64,000 nt of DNA, taken from the NCBI GenBank assembly GCA_004347695.1, contig SLTK01000009.1:975965-1039964 (forward strand), read 5' to 3'. This DNA comes from Chloroflexota bacterium. Its GTDB lineage: Bacteria > Chloroflexota > Anaerolineae > Anaerolineales > Anaerolineaceae. The translations under genes and the position numbers were made by a program. The number at the start of each line of letters is the position of its first letter. The first letter of the stretch is position 1. The notes below the pieces were generated by a model. It saw nothing but the letters and a program-made list of their open reading frames with translations, did no database searches and was not told the origin of the DNA. Positions 61,963-64,000 of this stretch are shown piece by piece.

Positions 61963-62589
61963 CTATCCCAGGTTGCTTTGAATAACTTCCAGAGCCGCCA
62001 GCGGCAGGACAACCTTGTCAAACGTCATCAGGTCGCGGATATTAAGGTAACCGGCGAGCAAGACTTTGGTAGCGGGTAAATTGCTACTGGAAAGAATGAC
62101 GTTGTCGTAGTTCGTCTTTTCTGGGATAAGTACCAGGGCGCTTGATTCACCGACCAGCAAATTCAGTGCGCTGGCCATCAGGCGCGTCCGTGGTTCAGCC
62201 AATTTCAAATCATCCACAACCACAATCGCAGCTTCAGCAGCTTTCACTGAAAGGGCCGACCGCAAGGCTGCCCGGCGCATTTTGCGGGGCATGTCCTGGT
62301 TATAGGAACGGGGGTGGGGTGTAAAAATACGACCGCCGCCCTTCCATTGTGCAGCCCGAGTGGAACCCTGGCGCGCCCGGCCGGTACCCTTCTGTTTCCA
62401 GGGTTTGCGACCGCCGCCGGCCACCTCATTGCGAACTTTTGTGTCGTGGGTACCCAGGTGCGCATTCGCCATCTGGCGAACGAACGCCTGGTGCATAAGA
62501 TCAATATTTACCGGGGCTCCAAAGATCATTTCAGGTAATTCAACCTGTTTGATCTTCTTGCCCTCCATGTTGTAGACGTCTGCTAACAT
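61963..62589 (-). CDS. rplD: Ribosomal protein L4
   Basis: 208 aa. KVRNEVAGGGRKPWKQKGTGRARQGS is the extended tunnel loop. ATG 62589 has GGGAG before it; the frame open to 62706 overlaps rplC and is rejected. Confidence 0.97.
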   Translation of the reverse strand: MLADVYNMEGKKIKQVELPEMIFGAPVNIDLMHQAFVRQMANAHLGTHDTKVRNEVAGGGRKPWKQKGTGRARQGSTRAAQWKGGGRIFTPHPRSYNQDMPRKMRRAALRSALSVKAAEAAIVVVDDLKLAEPRTRLMASALNLLVGESSALVLIPEKTNYDNVILSSSNLPATKVLLAGYLNIRDLMTFDKVVLPLAALEVIQSNLG

Positions 62590-62635
62590 TTCTACTTTGC
62601 TCCCATAGTCCAGGTAATGATCCGGCGTCGCAGGC

Positions 62636-63271
62636 CTACTGCTTGCGGGCCTCACGAATGATGACCAGGCCTCCACGAGGACCAGGAATCGCTCCGCGCA
62701 CACCAATCAGGTTGCGCTCAACATCTACCAGGACCACCTTCAAATGCTGCGCAGTGACACGTTCATCGCCCATATGACCGGGGCCGCGCGATCCCTTGTA
62801 AACACGACCGGGTGTGGTACCCGAACCGCGGGAACCAGGAGCGCGGTGACGATCCGACTGACCATGGGTCTTGGGACCACCCGCAAAATGATAGCGTTTG
62901 ACGCCACCCTGGAAACCCTTACCCTTGCTGGTACCAACAACATCTACGCGCTCCCCCACCGAGAACGCTTCAACGGTTAATTGATCCCCTTCATTAACTT
63001 CCGGGGACTTGGCACGGAATTCGCGCAAATAGCGCAGCGGAGGCATGTTCAACCCCTCGCGTTTGAGGTGGCCGAGCTGGCCGCCGGTCAGACGTTTGGG
63101 CTTTACTTCTGCATAACCCAACTGGACGGCTGCATAGCCGTCGTTTTCTGGTCGTCTAATCTGGGTAACGAAACATGGCCCAGCTTCGATAACGGTGACT
63201 GGAATAGCCGCACCATTTTCATCGAAAATCTGGGTCATGCCGATTTTCTTCCCGATCAGCCCTTTAAACAT
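62636..63271 (-). CDS. rplC: Ribosomal protein L3
   Basis: 211 aa. [20 protein letters not shown] and the loop [30 protein letters not shown] are typical. First gene after the separate promoter; AAGGAG lies before ATG 63271. Confidence 0.97.
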   Translation of the reverse strand: MFKGLIGKKIGMTQIFDENGAAIPVTVIEAGPCFVTQIRRPENDGYAAVQLGYAEVKPKRLTGGQLGHLKREGLNMPPLRYLREFRAKSPEVNEGDQLTVEAFSVGERVDVVGTSKGKGFQGGVKRYHFAGGPKTHGQSDRHRAPGSRGSGTTPGRVYKGSRGPGHMGDERVTAQHLKVVLVDVERNLIGVRGAIPGPRGGLVIIREARKQ

Positions 63272-63417
63272 CTCGATTTTTCTCCTTGACCTTCAAGAAT
63301 TCCCGGGACTGTCAGCCTGGGCTTGGCTGCATCATCCCTGACGTTGGATAGTCAGCTATCTGCTGCGTCATTGTGGGGTTTGTTATGCGCCCACAGATAA
63401 GCTCTTTTCCAACTCTT

Positions 63418-63437
63418 GGTTGGGCATATGCCCAACC
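63418..63437. promoter_or_regulatory. Perfect 20-bp palindrome at the rplC transcript start
   Basis: GGTTGGGCAT followed by its exact reverse complement ATGCCCAACC. It begins about six bases after the -10 box, so it covers the expected transcription start: an operator, or a hairpin at the 5' end of the mRNA. Confidence 0.6.
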
Positions 63438-63442
63438 TTTCA

Positions 63443-63448
63443 ATTATA
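63443..63448 (-). promoter_or_regulatory. -10 box of the rplC-led operon
   Basis: TATAAT on the minus strand. The region 16-18 bases upstream has only a weak -35 (TGTTCA). It would drive rplC and the genes after it apart from rpsJ. Confidence 0.55.
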
Positions 63449-63513
63449 AATCAACTCTGCTTGTTTGAACAGGGTTGTCTTACATTTTTGCTTCACATCT
63501 CTGGTTTCAGCAC

Positions 63514-63550
63514 AATGACTTCAGCCGATTTTCGTCCGGCTGAAGTCATT
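63514..63550. promoter_or_regulatory. 14-bp perfect hairpin upstream of the rplC promoter
   Basis: AATGACTTCAGCCG, nine bases, CGGCTGAAGTCATT. No T-run follows on either strand, so it is not a standard intrinsic terminator. It could stabilise the rpsJ mRNA end or be a protein-binding site. Confidence 0.55.
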
Positions 63551-63642
63551 GCAGCCTGTTCTTTGGGGAAAGAAGGTTAGAAATGCGCCGCACACTCACG
63601 GCGCGCATTCGCGTGCCGATATTTCACACTATCAAAGTTCGA

Positions 63643-63951
63643 TTAGATCTTGATTTCGATATCGACGCCCGCCGGCAGGTTCAGGCGCATAAGCATATCG
63701 ATGGTCTTTGAATCCGGGTCCAACACGTCGATCAGACGATTGTGGGTGCGGATTTCAAAGTGCTCGTGCGAGTCCTTGTCGATGAAGGCCGAACGCCGAA
63801 CGGTGAATTTCTCGATACTGGTGGGAAGGGGTACAGGACCAACGACGTGCGCCCCGCTGCGCTCGGCAGTTTCCACAATCCGTTTGGCGGATTGATCAAG
63901 AACACGATGATCGTATGCTTTCAGGCGAATGCGAATGCGTTGCTTAGCCAT
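63643..63951 (-). CDS. rpsJ: Ribosomal protein S10
   Basis: 102 aa. [28 protein letters not shown] and VGPVPLPT are diagnostic. It follows the end of tuf by seven bases, and so belongs with the str-type group rather than with rplC here. Confidence 0.97.
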   Translation of the reverse strand: MAKQRIRIRLKAYDHRVLDQSAKRIVETAERSGAHVVGPVPLPTSIEKFTVRRSAFIDKDSHEHFEIRTHNRLIDVLDPDSKTIDMLMRLNLPAGVDIEIKI

Positions 63952-63958
63952 TTTTCCC

Positions 63959-64000
63959 TTAATCCAAAATCTTGGTGATAACGCCAGCGCCGACGGTCAG
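63959..64000 (-). CDS. tuf: Elongation factor Tu, C-terminal end (partial)
   Basis: The last 13 codons and stop are present: [13 protein letters not shown]. The VGAGVVTKI-type end is that of EF-Tu, and tuf is the usual gene before rpsJ. The rest lies outside the window. Confidence 0.88.
   Translation of the reverse strand: MTVGAGVITKILD

Larger units (their letters stand above)
63272..63642. other. Long rpsJ-rplC intergenic region with promoter and hairpins
   Basis: About 370 bases between two genes that are normally adjacent. On the minus strand it holds, in order, a weak terminator-like hairpin (GCGCCG/CGGCGC, 63585-63604), a 14-bp perfect hairpin (63514-63550), a -10 box (63448-63443), a 20-base palindrome (63418-63437) and a leader of about 165 bases before rplC. 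Confidence 0.7.

Noticed and set aside
63514..63550. Intrinsic terminator of rpsJ
   Set aside because: Very strong stem but no T-run on either side; listed as a hairpin of unknown use instead.

Overview
The window looks like a chromosome segment of a Chloroflexota bacterium, probably class Anaerolineae. This is an inference from gene content: a membrane-arm-only nuo cluster with two NuoM genes, a split ATP synthase operon with a b-delta fusion subunit, an archaeal-type ProRS, zinc-binding versions of several ribosomal proteins, and -10 boxes placed directly before start codons. No rRNA gene, tRNA gene, CRISPR array or insertion sequence was recognised.

Layout. 1-6.6 kb: a MoeB/ThiF-rhodanese enzyme, a DHH-CBS-tRNA nucleotidyltransferase fusion, a GNAT acetyltransferase, and a three-gene minus-strand operon whose first gene is a thioredoxin-like protein with an in-frame UGA at the first active-site cysteine (candidate selenoprotein). 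6.7-12.5 kb: plus-strand housekeeping genes (EF-G paralogue, MazG-like and LOG proteins, ProRS, AlkD-like protein). 12.6-20.4 kb: a minus-strand cluster of membrane proteins centred on a divergent heme-copper-oxidase-like 12-TM protein, with a NirV-like lipoprotein, a heme O synthase-like UbiA protein, CopD-like and BON-domain proteins, a 40-residue membrane peptide and an upstream Crp/Fnr regulator. 20.5-29.5 kb: a secreted pullulanase, rpsO-pnp, a repeat-rich intergenic region and murE.

29.7-41.3 kb: energy conversion, all on the minus strand: nuoA-H-J-K-L-M-M-N, then atpI-atpB-atpE-atpF(H). The peripheral arm of complex I and the F1 genes are absent here. 41.4-46.6 kb: envelope-associated unknowns (DUF4097/SHOCT pair, two anchored proteins) and a MazG/TP-methylase fusion. 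46.7-64.0 kb: the tuf-S10-spc-alpha ribosomal superoperon from the end of tuf to rpsI, with secY, adk, map, rpoA and truA. It lacks infA at its usual place and has a separate promoter between rpsJ and rplC.

The main points for a second look are the UGA-containing thioredoxin with a SECIS-like hairpin, and the oxidase-like cluster, whose catalytic subunit keeps the heme ligands of the COX1 family but lacks the helix VII Cu-B histidines.
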